Notes: generated by a model from the letters alone, not told the origin. Positions 9,978 to 18,253 are shown, numbered from the stretch's first letter. The stretch: DNA of 64,000 nt from Pseudosulfitobacter sp. DSM 107133 (GCF_022788695.1 NZ_CP085154.1:868001-932000), one strand, 5' to 3'. Numbers and translations: made by a program.

Positions 9978-10619
9978 TCACAGCGGACGGCTCAAAACCC
10001 CATAGCGGGCATAGTCGCGATAAAGCGACTGAAACCGCAGCTTCTGACCCTGCTTTGCGGCCACAGCCTGCATGTGCGCGTGCAGATCAACCCGTGGGGT
10101 CACATGAAATCGCGCCAGCCACGCCTGCAACAGATGTCTGAACCCGCGGGGCAGGTGGCTTTGGTCTCCGAAATCCAGCACATGCAGTTCCCCGCCGGGC
10201 GCCAGTTGTGCAGCGGCCATGTGCAGGGCGCGGTGCCAGTCGGGGATCATCGACAGGCTATAGGACAGCACCACACGGTCAAAGCCGCCCGCGCCGAACA
10301 ATGCGGTGCCGTCGAAATCACAGGCATCCGCCCGCACCAGCGTCGCGTGCGCGCCCAGCTTGGATCTGGCCGAACGCAGCATCTCCTGCGAGATATCCAG
10401 ACCGAACAGCGCGCATTCGGGATATTGCGCCGCAATACGCGCCAGATTGCGCCCCGTGCCACAGCCGATTTCCAGCACCCGCCCCCCTGGCGGCGGTGCC
10501 AGATCGCGCACCAGCCGGTCGCGGCCCAACAGGTAATAGCGCCGCGTCACGTCATAGATCAGCCGCTGATAGCGATAGGTGCTGTCCATCAGTTCCGCAT
10601 GGGACACCGTGCCGCTCAT
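9978..10619 (-). CDS. btaB: BtaB: diacylglycerylhomoserine N-methyltransferase
   Basis: A 213-residue SAM-dependent methyltransferase. Motif I is GGRVLEIGCGTGRNLARIA, with the acidic loop GLDIS after it and DRVVLSYSLSMIPDWHRAL later. The N-terminus (YRYQRLIYDVTRRYYLLGRD) is typical of BtaB. It methylates diacylglyceryl-homoserine three times to give the betaine lipid DGTS. The ATG at 10619 overlaps the btaA stop by four bases. The pairing with btaA makes the assignment firm. BtaAB was established in Rhodobacter sphaeroides, where DGTS replaces phospholipid under phosphate starvation. Confidence 0.9.
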   Translation of the reverse strand: MSGTVSHAELMDSTYRYQRLIYDVTRRYYLLGRDRLVRDLAPPPGGRVLEIGCGTGRNLARIAAQYPECALFGLDISQEMLRSARSKLGAHATLVRADACDFDGTALFGAGGFDRVVLSYSLSMIPDWHRALHMAAAQLAPGGELHVLDFGDQSHLPRGFRHLLQAWLARFHVTPRVDLHAHMQAVAAKQGQKLRFQSLYRDYARYGVLSRPL

Positions 10620-11848
10620 GGCTGTACACCTTCCAGACGATACAGATGAAACCCGCCGTAAATCGCGGAACGGTCCTGCGCAAAGCAGCGGGCCGAGGTG
10701 TCGCGGTCGTAGCGCCACAGACCCAGCACTTCGGGGGCGACCCGTCCGGGCAGGATGTCACTGGCACCACCGGTGCGAAAGATCACCCGCGCGCCGGGAC
10801 GGGCGGTGCGGGTGATCTGTTGCCACAACGCGTTCAGCTGCACATTGCTCATCCAGTCCTGCGCATCCAGCAGCACAAAAGCGTCCAGCGAGGCGGCATC
10901 GCGTTCGCCCAGAAGATCGGTCATCGAACGGTTCAGAAAGGCCACATTGGCAGCACCCCTGGACACGGTCTCGAATTGCGCGGGCTCCAGATAGGGGGGC
11001 AGGGATTGCGGCGTGCCGGGCTCATAGCCGCGGCCAAAGGCCTGCCACGCGAAATAATTGTCACGGATCGGAAAATCGCAGGCCAGCTTGCGCACGCGCT
11101 CTTTCAGCACCACCAGAACGTCGCCGTCCCCGTCTGCGGCCAGCTTGTCATATTGCGCGGGCGGAATGCCCAGACCAAACAGCGACGCGCGGCGACGCGC
11201 CATCCAGCGCACCGGGCGCGACTCAAGCAGCGGTGCGATGCGGGTGTCGAAAAACTGCTTTTGCTCTGCCATGGTTTTTGCCGCCAGCAGTGGCGCATAG
11301 TCCAGACGGGCCAACCACGACACGCCGTGTACCAGCCCCAGAAACCGCCCCAACAGCCCGTATTTATGCACACCTTTGGCAAATATGGTGATCCGGCGGC
11401 GGGCCAGGGTCCGCCCCTCCCAAAAGGCGCGGGTGTCGCGGTCCAGATGCGGCGCAAGTTTGCGATCATACAGCGCCACATTCGCGGCACTGTCGCCGCG
11501 TGCGAAAAAGGCAAAGAACTCGGCCTGCGTCAGATGCTGTGCCGCTGCCACCTTCAGCCGCCCCAGCGCCACATGGGCCGGTGACAGGTCCACCGCGGTC
11601 ACCGATCCCGGCGCAGCGGTCAGGTAAGACATCGCATTGCACCCGCCCGATGCGATGCAAAACACATCCTGTCCCGGCTCAAGCGCAAGTGCGGCCATGT
11701 CCACTACCGGATCTTCCCAGATCTGCGGATAGACCAGCCCGCGAAACAGCCGCGAGAACACCCGCTCTAACAGCCCTGTGGAGTTGGTTGCATGATTCTG
11801 GTGCACGGCGGCACCCAGTTGTTTGGCAATGTCGGGCGTGTGGGTCAT
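10616..11848 (-). CDS. btaA: BtaA: diacylglycerol 3-amino-3-carboxypropyltransferase
   Basis: A 410-residue protein of the DUF3419/BtaA family, which transfers the 3-amino-3-carboxypropyl group of SAM to diacylglycerol, the first step of DGTS synthesis. Diagnostic features are the YPQIWEDPVVDMAAL stretch near residue 40, the SAM-loop-like CIASGGCNAMSYL near 65, and TAVDLSPAHVALGRLK. The start lies five bases after the plcP stop, with GAGGTGG as ribosome site inside the end of plcP. The gene order plcP-btaA-btaB gives a full path from phospholipid through diacylglycerol to betaine lipid. Confidence 0.93.
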   Translation of the reverse strand: MTHTPDIAKQLGAAVHQNHATNSTGLLERVFSRLFRGLVYPQIWEDPVVDMAALALEPGQDVFCIASGGCNAMSYLTAAPGSVTAVDLSPAHVALGRLKVAAAQHLTQAEFFAFFARGDSAANVALYDRKLAPHLDRDTRAFWEGRTLARRRITIFAKGVHKYGLLGRFLGLVHGVSWLARLDYAPLLAAKTMAEQKQFFDTRIAPLLESRPVRWMARRRASLFGLGIPPAQYDKLAADGDGDVLVVLKERVRKLACDFPIRDNYFAWQAFGRGYEPGTPQSLPPYLEPAQFETVSRGAANVAFLNRSMTDLLGERDAASLDAFVLLDAQDWMSNVQLNALWQQITRTARPGARVIFRTGGASDILPGRVAPEVLGLWRYDRDTSARCFAQDRSAIYGGFHLYRLEGVQP

Positions 11849-11853
11849 GGGGC

Positions 11854-12678
11854 TTATGCCACCTCTTTGTCTTTGGTCGGAATTTCAGAACGGCGCGCCT
11901 GTTTCAGCTTGCGCGCGCGGGCGTCGCGGGTGCGCATAACCGCGGTCCAGTCGATCAGTTTCAGCCTGCCGTTCATATCCTCGACAACGGCGGTGCAGCT
12001 TTCGACCCAGTCGCCGGTGTTGACGTAGTCCAGCCCGTCGATCTTGCGGATGCAGGCACTGTGAATGTGCCCGCACACCACCCCGTCAAAGCCGTGACGG
12101 CGCGCCTCGTCGGCCAGCACATGTTCGTATTCGCTGATAAAGCTGACCGCCTGTTTGACCTGATGCTTGGCCCATTTCGACAGCGACCAGTATTGCCCGC
12201 CCCACAGCCGTTTGATGCGGTTCAGCCAGGTGTTCAGCCACAGTGCGAATTCATAGGCACGGTCCCCCAGATGGGCCAGCCATTTGGCATTGACCACGAT
12301 GCTGTCGAACTGGTCGCCATGGGTGACCAGCAACCGCCGCCCGTCGGCGGTGACATGCGGGGCAGATTTCACCACTTCGACACCGCCGAAATGGGTGCCC
12401 AGATAGCCGCGCAGCACCTCGTCGTGGTTGCCCGGAACATAGTATATCTTGGCCCCGTCATGGGCGCGCGCCAGCAGTTCCTGCACCACGTCATTGTGGC
12501 TTTGCGGCCAGAACCAGCCGCGCCGCAGCCGCCATGCGTCGATGATATCTCCGATCAGATAGATCGTATCGGCCTGATTCTTCGAAAGGAAATCCAGCAG
12601 CATTTCTGCCTGACAGCCGGGCGTTCCAAGGTGAACGTCGGAAATGAATATCGTCCGGTGTCGCACTGAACCGTCCAC
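11854..12678 (-). CDS. plcP: PlcP-like phospholipase C (calcineurin-type metallophosphoesterase)
   Basis: A 274-residue metallophosphoesterase resembling UDP-2,3-diacylglucosamine hydrolase (LpxH). All metal ligands of the fold are visible: ISDVHLG, GDIIDAW, GNHDE, LVTHGDQFD and CGHIHSA. The position directly before btaAB favours PlcP, the phospholipase C first studied in Sinorhizobium meliloti and later in marine bacteria. PlcP releases diacylglycerol from phosphatidylcholine or related lipids when phosphate is scarce. Many databases would call it LpxH; context is my reason for PlcP. The ATG at 12678 has no strong ribosome site; a GTG four codons later is possible. Confidence 0.8.
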   Translation of the reverse strand: MDGSVRHRTIFISDVHLGTPGCQAEMLLDFLSKNQADTIYLIGDIIDAWRLRRGWFWPQSHNDVVQELLARAHDGAKIYYVPGNHDEVLRGYLGTHFGGVEVVKSAPHVTADGRRLLVTHGDQFDSIVVNAKWLAHLGDRAYEFALWLNTWLNRIKRLWGGQYWSLSKWAKHQVKQAVSFISEYEHVLADEARRHGFDGVVCGHIHSACIRKIDGLDYVNTGDWVESCTAVVEDMNGRLKLIDWTAVMRTRDARARKLKQARRSEIPTKDKEVA

Positions 12679-12722
12679 ATCTGGTGTCTGTTGGACGCGT
12701 CATAGCGCGGTCAGACTTCACA

Positions 12723-12743
12723 AATGTGACAGTTGCAAAATTT
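12723..12743 (-). promoter_or_regulatory. Possible Pho box half-site upstream of plcP-btaAB
   Basis: Read on the minus strand, CTGTCAC occupies 12732-12726, a perfect match to the alphaproteobacterial Pho box heptamer. A weaker second heptamer (GTGAAGT) follows at 11-bp phase with an ATTT spacer. It lies about 50 bp before the plcP start. Only one half is good, so this is suggestive. PhoB control of betaine-lipid operons is known in related bacteria. Confidence 0.35.
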
Positions 12744-12770
12744 ATGGCAGCAGGGCCTGACGCTGCGGTC

Positions 12771-13730
12771 TCAGAGAACCTGCAACAGCGTTTTCGGGCT
12801 TTGGTTCTGCTTTTGCGCTGACCGGCTTTCGGCGCGGGCTATGGCGCGGTCAAAGATGCTCCAGGCGGGCAGGGTGCTGTTGATATGGGGCACGATCGGG
12901 TTGCCAAAGGAGACATCCAGATCCAGCGGCGTACCGTTATCATGTTCGCTGTTCCGCTCGTCCAGCAAGTTCTGCACGTCCAGCTCCAACACGTCAGGGG
13001 ACACGTTGACGGTCCCGCTCAGCACGATCAGGAACACGCCGTTGCCCGCATAGGCCATCATCGGCTGGACCGCGCAAAGCCTGCCACACAGCGCGTCGGC
13101 GACCTCGCTGATGGCATAGACAAATTCCGCCGATGTGGCCTGCGCATAGATGGTCTCGATCTGGTCGATCTTCACCGCCAGCACTTGCGTGCCGGCCAGT
13201 CTGGCCTTGGACAGTTGCAGCAGGTAGTTGCCCAACGCGGTGTAGCGGATCAGCCCCGCAAAGCCGTCGATTGCAATGTCGTCGGCCAGCCCGAAACTGT
13301 GGCTGGAAACCGGTTTGGCGGCGGCCGTTCTGGCCAATGCCTTGCTGCGGCGCGCAGCAATCAGTTCCTGCGCCATGCGCAATCGCGCGCCCAGTTCCGC
13401 GATGTGGAACGGTTTGGTGGCATAATCCGTCGCACCCGCCTTGAACGCGCGGTCGACATAGTCCTTTTCAACCATCGAGGTCAGCATGATGATCGGTGTC
13501 ATCTGATAGGCCGGCAGGGCGCGCACCAGGCTGCACAGCTCGATCCCGTCCATGCCCGCCATGCTGATGTCGAACAGAAGGCAGTCATAGATCTCGCCCT
13601 CACTGCGCAATATCTGAAACGCTTCGTGTCCCGAGGATGCGGTGTTCAGGTCACGAAAGCCCAGTTGCGCCGCCAATGTGCCCAGCAGATCAAGGGTCAG
13701 AAGATTGTCATCGACGGCAAGAATTTTCAT
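12771..13730 (-). CDS. Response regulator with a degenerate GGDEF-like output domain
   Basis: A 319-residue protein. Residues 1-120 are a receiver domain: acidic pair in ILAVDDN, phosphoacceptor in LLFDISMAGMDG, conserved Thr/Lys (MLTSM, TKPFH). After a linker, residues about 165-310 resemble a diguanylate cyclase fold: QVLAVKIDQIETI corresponds to the early strand, and YAGNGVFLIVLSG sits where the RYGGDEF hairpin belongs. The catalytic signature is lost, so it should not make cyclic di-GMP. The ATG at 13730 was chosen because it starts the receiver fold (MKILAVDD). No histidine kinase is adjacent. Confidence 0.75.
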   Translation of the reverse strand: MKILAVDDNLLTLDLLGTLAAQLGFRDLNTASSGHEAFQILRSEGEIYDCLLFDISMAGMDGIELCSLVRALPAYQMTPIIMLTSMVEKDYVDRAFKAGATDYATKPFHIAELGARLRMAQELIAARRSKALARTAAAKPVSSHSFGLADDIAIDGFAGLIRYTALGNYLLQLSKARLAGTQVLAVKIDQIETIYAQATSAEFVYAISEVADALCGRLCAVQPMMAYAGNGVFLIVLSGTVNVSPDVLELDVQNLLDERNSEHDNGTPLDLDVSFGNPIVPHINSTLPAWSIFDRAIARAESRSAQKQNQSPKTLLQVL

Positions 13731-13900
13731 GGCGGCCCCGAAGTATTGCTGCATCTGTTGCAAACACGGTGCGTGTATTTTCAACGGATGGTGCAATTTT
13801 TCCAGCCTGCGGTGAAAAGTCCAGTGTTTTCCGAGGGTCGCCATTGGAGACGCCGCACCCCTGCGCTAGGGTGACGCAATCAGCAAAGGCGAAGGTCCGC

Positions 13901-14266
13901 ATGTCTGCACAACTAGGACGCATCATCATTTACACCAGGAAACTCGATGAGGTGGCGGCCTTTTATTGCAGGTATTTCGGGTTCGAGCGGCGCCAGCTTG
14001 AGGGCGACAGGATCGTTGAACTGGTCGCGCAAGGCACTGGCGCGCATATACTTTTGCATCCCCTGCCAAAGGGGCGCAAGGAAGGGCAAACGCTTGTGAA
14101 ACTGGTTTTCGATGTCCAGGATGTCGCCGCCTTTTGCCGTCAGGCCAGCGAAAAGGGTTTGCAATTCGGGGCCATCCATCAGGCCGACGGATACAGCTTT
14201 GCGAACGCAAAAGATCCGGCGCAAAATTCGGTTTCCATTTCAAGCCGCGCCTTTGCCAAGCAGTAG
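13901..14266 (+). CDS. Glyoxalase/VOC superfamily protein
   Basis: A 121-residue single-module VOC protein. It opens with RIIIYTRKLDEVAAFYCRYFGF, cut here to the recognisable strand-helix start YTRKLDEVAAFYCRYFGF, and ends with a paired half (KLVFDVQDVAAFCRQA, then FANAKDPAQNSVSISSR). Such proteins bind metals and small ligands and include glyoxalases, dioxygenases and resistance proteins; the role here is unknown. The start at 13901 is supported by GAAGG seven bases upstream; the open frame extends further upstream without coding character. Confidence 0.75.
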   Translation: MSAQLGRIIIYTRKLDEVAAFYCRYFGFERRQLEGDRIVELVAQGTGAHILLHPLPKGRKEGQTLVKLVFDVQDVAAFCRQASEKGLQFGAIHQADGYSFANAKDPAQNSVSISSRAFAKQ

Positions 14267-14565
14267 AACGGGTTTGAGACCAGCCTGCTCCGTCGGCTTT
14301 GAACATGTCACTGCCCTGAAGCGCGCGTCGCTGTCGAACGTCGCGAACCTTTGACTCGATACCGCTGATTTTCTGTATCCAATCAAGGGGCCGCGTCACG
14401 TAAGATTGGCCCAAATGCCAAGCATTTCTGACCTAAAGCGGTCCTTCGGAACAGCTTGGGGCAAGGTCGGCAGTGCGGGACTTTGTGGCAATTCACCAAA
14501 GCCTGAAGTCAAGGCTCGATGAGCCACCCGTCGCAACGCGCTCAAACGCCAACCCTATCCACCAA
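14267..14565. other. Non-coding stretch with a degenerate repeat copy
   Basis: No convincing gene is seen. Around 14498-14532 there is a decayed copy of the dispersed repeat that follows at 14566: ACCAAAGCC is kept, and the small hairpin has changed from GGTGC-GTA-GCACC to GGCTC-GAT-GAGCC, so pairing is preserved although the bases differ. The rest has no clear signal. Confidence 0.5.
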
Positions 14566-14730
14566 AGCCCGGAATCAAGGTGCGTAGCACCGCCGGGCAG
14601 CGCCCGACCGCCCCATGGGCGGGCGCTTTCTCACCGCAGCGCGTTTCTTCATCCCCACACCAAAGCATAGAAATTAAGTGGCATCCACCCATGTGGTGAT
14701 GCCCACCCGCGGTCAGGCGCCGCCCTGTGT
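14566..14730 (+). repeat. Dispersed palindromic repeat, copy a (MITE-like)
   Basis: Starts with ACCAAAGCCCGGAATCAAGG, then the hairpin GGTGC-GTA-GCACC, then a left arm GGGCAGCGCCCGACCGC and a near-matching right arm ending about 14727 (GCGGTCAGGCGCCGCCC). About 135 bp separate the outer arm ends. Related copies lie at 37329-37528, 38686-38840, 44475-44620 and, as a rearranged version, 60871-60960. No reading frame is conserved between copies, so it is best viewed as a non-autonomous element. Confidence 0.65.
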
Positions 14731-15276
14731 GGTTAAGTCACTTTGGGGCTTATTTTGTTGAAAAACTCTTCCTTGATTGCGGCCTGAACTACTGATTCAA
14801 TTCCCGTATTGTGGGGGGATTTGGCGATGTTGGGACCGAGGCAAGAAGCGCAAGCGGCACTGTTTTACGAGTTTTCGCTGGAAGATCATGTCCCACAAGA
14901 TCACCTGCTGCGATCCATTGATCGTTTCGTTGACCTGAGCGGCATTCGCGCCCATCTGGCGGATTTCTACAGCCACACGGGCCGCCCTTCCGTCGATCCT
15001 GAGCTACTGATCCGCATGTTGCTGGTCGGATATTGCTTTGGCATCCGGTCGGAACGACGGCTCTGTGAGGAAGTGCATTTGAACCTGGCTTATCGCTGGT
15101 TCTGCCGTCTCGATCTGAACGATCGCATTCCAGACCATTCGACCTTCTCAAAGAACCGCCATGGCCGTTTCCGCGAGAGCGAGCTGCTGCGCCATCTGTT
15201 CGAGAAGACAGTTGCACGTTGCATCGAAGAAGGACTTGCCAGCGGGCAGCGCATGGCAGTGGACGCCAGCCTGATC

Positions 15277-15317
15277 CACTGACCGGCAGGGCATTGCGCA
15301 GCGATGTCCCGAGAGGT
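15277..15317 (+). repeat. 41-nt hairpin element, copy A
   Basis: Inserted between ATC and GAA codons of the transposase. It contains CCGGCAG, then a hairpin with a GCA triloop (GGCATTGC-GCA-GCGATGTCC, one bulged T), then CGAGAGG. It brings a stop codon and a frameshift. Excision restores Leu-Ile-Glu-Ala-Asp. Confidence 0.85.
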
Positions 15318-15686
15318 GAAGCGGATGCGAACAAGCAAAACTCAACACCGAAGGAAGAATGGGATGCGTCGTCCATCGATGCCGTAGATGCACCCCGCGC
15401 AGTCCGAGAGTATCTCGACACGCTCGACAAGGCAGCCTTCGGCGCGGCGAGCGATGTTCAACCCAAGTTCACCTCGCATTCCGATCCTGCTAGTCAGTGG
15501 ACAGCAGCCCGCAAAGGCCCTGCATTCTTTAGCTATTCCGACAATTATCTCATCGACACGGATCACGGTGTCATTTTGGACGTCGAAGGCACCCGTTCGA
15601 TCCGGCAAGCCGAGGTTGGATCGACGAAGACCATGCTGACACGGGTGAAAGACAAGTTCGGTCTGGTCCCTGACTGGATGATCGCC

Positions 15687-15727
15687 CCCTCTCGTGACAT
15701 TGCTGCGCAATGCACTGCCGGGCAGTG
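15687..15727 (-). repeat. 41-nt hairpin element, copy B (reverse orientation)
   Basis: Same element on the minus strand: CCGGCAG, hairpin TGCATTGC-GCA-GCAATGTCA, CGAGAGG. The outer stem pairs differ from copy A but still pair. Excision rejoins GCC and GAC and restores the Ala-Asp-Thr-Ala-Tyr motif holding the second catalytic Asp. Confidence 0.85.
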
Positions 15728-15802
15728 GACACAGCCTATGGCTCAGGCCCAATGCTTGGCTGGCTCGTAGATCGCAAGATCGATCCTTACATCCCGGTGA
15801 TC

Positions 15803-15843
15803 CATTGCCCGGCAGGCGATTGCGCAGCAATCTGCCGAGAGGG
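15803..15843 (+). repeat. 41-nt hairpin element, copy C
   Basis: Third copy, forward orientation: CCGGCAG, hairpin GCGATTGC-GCA-GCAATCTGC, CGAGAGG. The stem again shows paired substitutions relative to A and B. Excision gives Pro-Val-Ile-Asp-Lys in frame. Confidence 0.85.
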
Positions 15844-16525
15844 GATAAGGCCGGACGCCCCGACGGCACCTGGACACGCGCAGAGTTCGAATGGGACGCC
15901 GAGAATGATCAATACATCTGCCCCGAAGGTCACGCGCTCAAGCAGTTCCGCCGGAATTACTCTGATCCGAACCGGGGACCGACGGGCAAGGGCACAGCCC
16001 GCTATCGCGCCTTGAAAGAAGTCTGCCAGGTCTGCCCGTCCAAGCAAAAATGCTGCCCCAACGCTGATGCGCGCAAGATCACCCGCGAAGAGCACGAAGA
16101 TGCGCGTCAGGTCGCCAGGGATCTGGCCAAGACCGAAGAATACCAGATCGCGATGAAGCTCAGAAAGAAGGTCGAAATGCTCTTCGCCCACCTCAAACGC
16201 ATTCTCGGGCTGGGACGACTACGATTACGCGGGCCGTGCGGCGCAAATGACGAATTCCTGCTCGCCGCCACCGCCCAAAATCTCCGCAAACTAGCCAAGA
16301 TCCTTCCTGCACCGCAGCAAACACGAAAAGCCTGATCAGAAAGGCGCTTGCGCATTCTTCAGATCGCTATCTGCTGCGGTCGCGAACGGGTGTTTTTCCA
16401 CAAAATCGGCTCGAAGCCGACCTTCGCTGCACCATGCGCGAAGGCCCGGCGTTCCAATTTAGGGCAGTTGCCGACGTGAAGGTCAATTTCGTCTGACGTC
16501 TGACAGTCGCAGTAAAATCCCCGAC

Positions 16526-16545
16526 CGTAAGCTTCGCGTAAGCTT
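16526..16545 (+). promoter_or_regulatory. Direct-repeat operator upstream of eptA operon
   Basis: Two perfect copies of CGTAAGCTT (16526-16534 and 16537-16545) are spaced exactly 11 bp apart, the phase used by OmpR/PhoB/PmrA-type regulators binding as head-to-tail dimers. It lies 44 bp before the eptA start. The operon encodes such a regulator (20090-20746), so autoregulation is likely. Confidence 0.6.
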
Positions 16546-16588
16546 GTGGTGGTCATGAGCCCACAAACAACTGTGCGGATTCCCTATA

Positions 16589-18253
16589 ATGACCCCAATT
16601 CAATCTCTCAAACACCGTTCCGCTGCACTGCGCGAACGGTTCAGCGTTACGCCGGTCGTGCTGACCGCGCTGACAATCGCCTTTGTCCTTTGCGCCGACA
16701 ACGGCAGCTTCTGGACCATTGCCAGCGACGTGTTCGCGGGGCACCCGTTGTCATATGCGGGCTACATGGCGGCTGTTTTCTTTCTGACGCTGGGTGCCTT
16801 CAGCCTGTTTGCCTTTCCGTGGACAGTAAAACCCTTCCTGATCTTCATCGTGATCCTGTCTGCGATGACCTCTTATTACGTTGATACGCTGGGTGTGATC
16901 ATCGACCGAGACATGATCCAGAACATCATGGTCACCACATTTGCGGAATCGCGTCATCTGATCACGTCGGGCTATGTCATCCATATTGTGATCTTCGGCA
17001 TCCTGCCCGCACTTGTGCTGCTTTGGGTGCGCATCAAACCGCAGGGGCGGATCAGGGCCGCGATGATGCCCGTGGTCACCTGCGTACTCAGCTTTGCCCT
17101 GACCGCCGGTTTTCTGATGGGCGACTTCAAATCCTACGCCTCGATACTGCGCGAACGTAAGGATTTCATGAGCAGCTATCAGCCTGGCGCGCCGCTGGTG
17201 GGGGCGATCCGCTATGCCAGAATGATGTCGCATTCGGCCAATGTGGTGGTGGCCAGCACCGGCGCAGATGCCAAGAAGGGGCCGACCTATGACAGGCCGC
17301 ACAAGCCGATGCTGACCATCGTGGTGGCCGGTGAAACCGCGCGCGCCGCCAACTTCAGCCTGAACGGCTATGACGTCGACACCAACCCCGAGCTGGAAAA
17401 GCTGCCTATCGTCAACTTCAGTGACGCCCATTCCTGCGGCACCGCCACCGCAGTGTCACTGCCCTGCATGTTCTCGAAATTCACCCACGACAGCTATTCC
17501 TTTGAAAAGGGTGTATCCAACGAAAACGTGCTGGACGTGCTGGGCCACGCGGGGCTGCATGTGGATTGGTGGGACAACAACACAGGCGACAAAGGCGTGG
17601 CCGAGCGTTTCGATACGCGCATCTTTACCGACCTGAAAAACCCCGAATTCTGCGCCTCGGGCGAATGTATGGACGGAATTTTCATGGATCCGCTGAAAGA
17701 CTACATCGCCTCAATCACTCAGGACACGGTGCTGGTCTTGCACCAGATGGGCAGCCACGGGCCAACCTACTACCAGCGCTATCCAGCTGAATTCGAACGT
17801 TTCACACCGGCCTGCCGCACCGCCGAGTTCAAAAAATGCGCACCTCAGGAAATCATCAACGCCTATGACAACACCATTGCCTATACCGACCACCTGTTGG
17901 CGCAGACCATCGACATGCTGGCAGCACAGGACCGGCTGGACACATCGCTGATCTATATGTCCGACCACGGTGAATCGCTGGGTGAACACGGGCTGTACCT
18001 GCACGGATCGCCCTATTTCATGGCCCCCGACTATCAAACCCACATACCGATGATCCTGTGGATGTCGGACAACTTCAAAACCCGCTTTGCCATTGATGAA
18101 AGCTGCGTGGCCGACAAAAAAGACCAGCGCATGTCGCACGACAACCTGTTCCACTCGCTGCTGGGCATGCTTGACATCGAAACCACCGAGCGCAATCCCG
18201 AACTGGATATCTTTGCGTCCTGCAAAACCACACAAACCCTGGCCGCCAAATGA
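16589..18253 (+). CDS. eptA: Lipid A phosphoethanolamine transferase (EptA/MCR type)
   Basis: A 554-residue inner membrane enzyme that moves phosphoethanolamine from phosphatidylethanolamine to lipid A, lowering negative charge and giving resistance to cationic peptides such as polymyxin. There are about five N-terminal membrane helices up to residue 180, then a periplasmic sulfatase-fold domain. The zinc ligand Glu249 is in VVAGETARAANF and the nucleophile Thr285 is in HSCGTATAVSLPCMFS, matching the MCR-1 pattern. SDHGESLGEHGLYLHGSP holds further metal ligands. It is first in a six-gene operon with lipid recycling genes and a two-component system. The start at 16589 has only a weak ribosome site. 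Confidence 0.93.
   Translation: MTPIQSLKHRSAALRERFSVTPVVLTALTIAFVLCADNGSFWTIASDVFAGHPLSYAGYMAAVFFLTLGAFSLFAFPWTVKPFLIFIVILSAMTSYYVDTLGVIIDRDMIQNIMVTTFAESRHLITSGYVIHIVIFGILPALVLLWVRIKPQGRIRAAMMPVVTCVLSFALTAGFLMGDFKSYASILRERKDFMSSYQPGAPLVGAIRYARMMSHSANVVVASTGADAKKGPTYDRPHKPMLTIVVAGETARAANFSLNGYDVDTNPELEKLPIVNFSDAHSCGTATAVSLPCMFSKFTHDSYSFEKGVSNENVLDVLGHAGLHVDWWDNNTGDKGVAERFDTRIFTDLKNPEFCASGECMDGIFMDPLKDYIASITQDTVLVLHQMGSHGPTYYQRYPAEFERFTPACRTAEFKKCAPQEIINAYDNTIAYTDHLLAQTIDMLAAQDRLDTSLIYMSDHGESLGEHGLYLHGSPYFMAPDYQTHIPMILWMSDNFKTRFAIDESCVADKKDQRMSHDNLFHSLLGMLDIETTERNPELDIFASCKTTQTLAAK

Larger units (their letters stand above)
14827..16335 (+). pseudogene. IS1182-family transposase, interrupted by three 41-nt hairpin elements
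   Basis: The DDE transposase is readable in four consecutive blocks in different frames. Block 1 from ATG 14827 (MLGPRQEAQAALFYEFSLED) runs to VDASLI, the first catalytic Asp region. Block 2 is ADANKQNSTPKEEW to VPDWMIA. Block 3 is DTAYGSGPMLGWLVDRKID, with the second Asp. Block 4 is KAGRPDGTWTR to the end, including RKKVEMLFAHLKRIL with the catalytic Glu. Each junction holds one 41-nt insert. Removing 15277-15317, 15687-15727 and 15803-15843 gives one frame of about 461 residues with all three acidic residues. As it stands the first insert introduces a stop at 15280. Confidence 0.88.
14752..16406 (+). mobile_element. IS1182-family insertion sequence, inactivated
   Basis: Imperfect terminal inverted repeats are visible: ATTTTGTTGAAAAACTC at 14752-14768 and, on the other strand at 16406-16390, ATTTTGTGGAAAAACAC (15 of 17 match). 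Between them lies one transposase gene. The total of about 1.65 kb fits an IS1182 element of about 1.53 kb plus three 41-bp inserts. It sits directly after repeat copy a. Exact ends and any target duplication are uncertain. Confidence 0.75.

Noticed and set aside
12771..13730. Active diguanylate cyclase
   Set aside because: The GGDEF motif is replaced by AGNGVF, so catalysis is not expected.
14473..14670. Short open frames within the dispersed repeats as small genes
   Set aside because: They arise from GC-rich repeat sequence, have no ribosome sites, and are not preserved between repeat copies.
15277..15843. Translational bypassing or splicing of the 41-nt elements as the normal way of expressing the transposase
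   Set aside because: Copy B is in the reverse orientation, take-off and landing codons do not match, and copy A contains a stop. A DNA-level insertion into a now dead gene is simpler; I keep RNA removal only as a test.
16585..16590. TATAAT as -10 box of the eptA operon
   Set aside because: It overlaps the eptA start codon (16589), so a transcript from it would begin inside the gene. No other start in the correct frame is close downstream.
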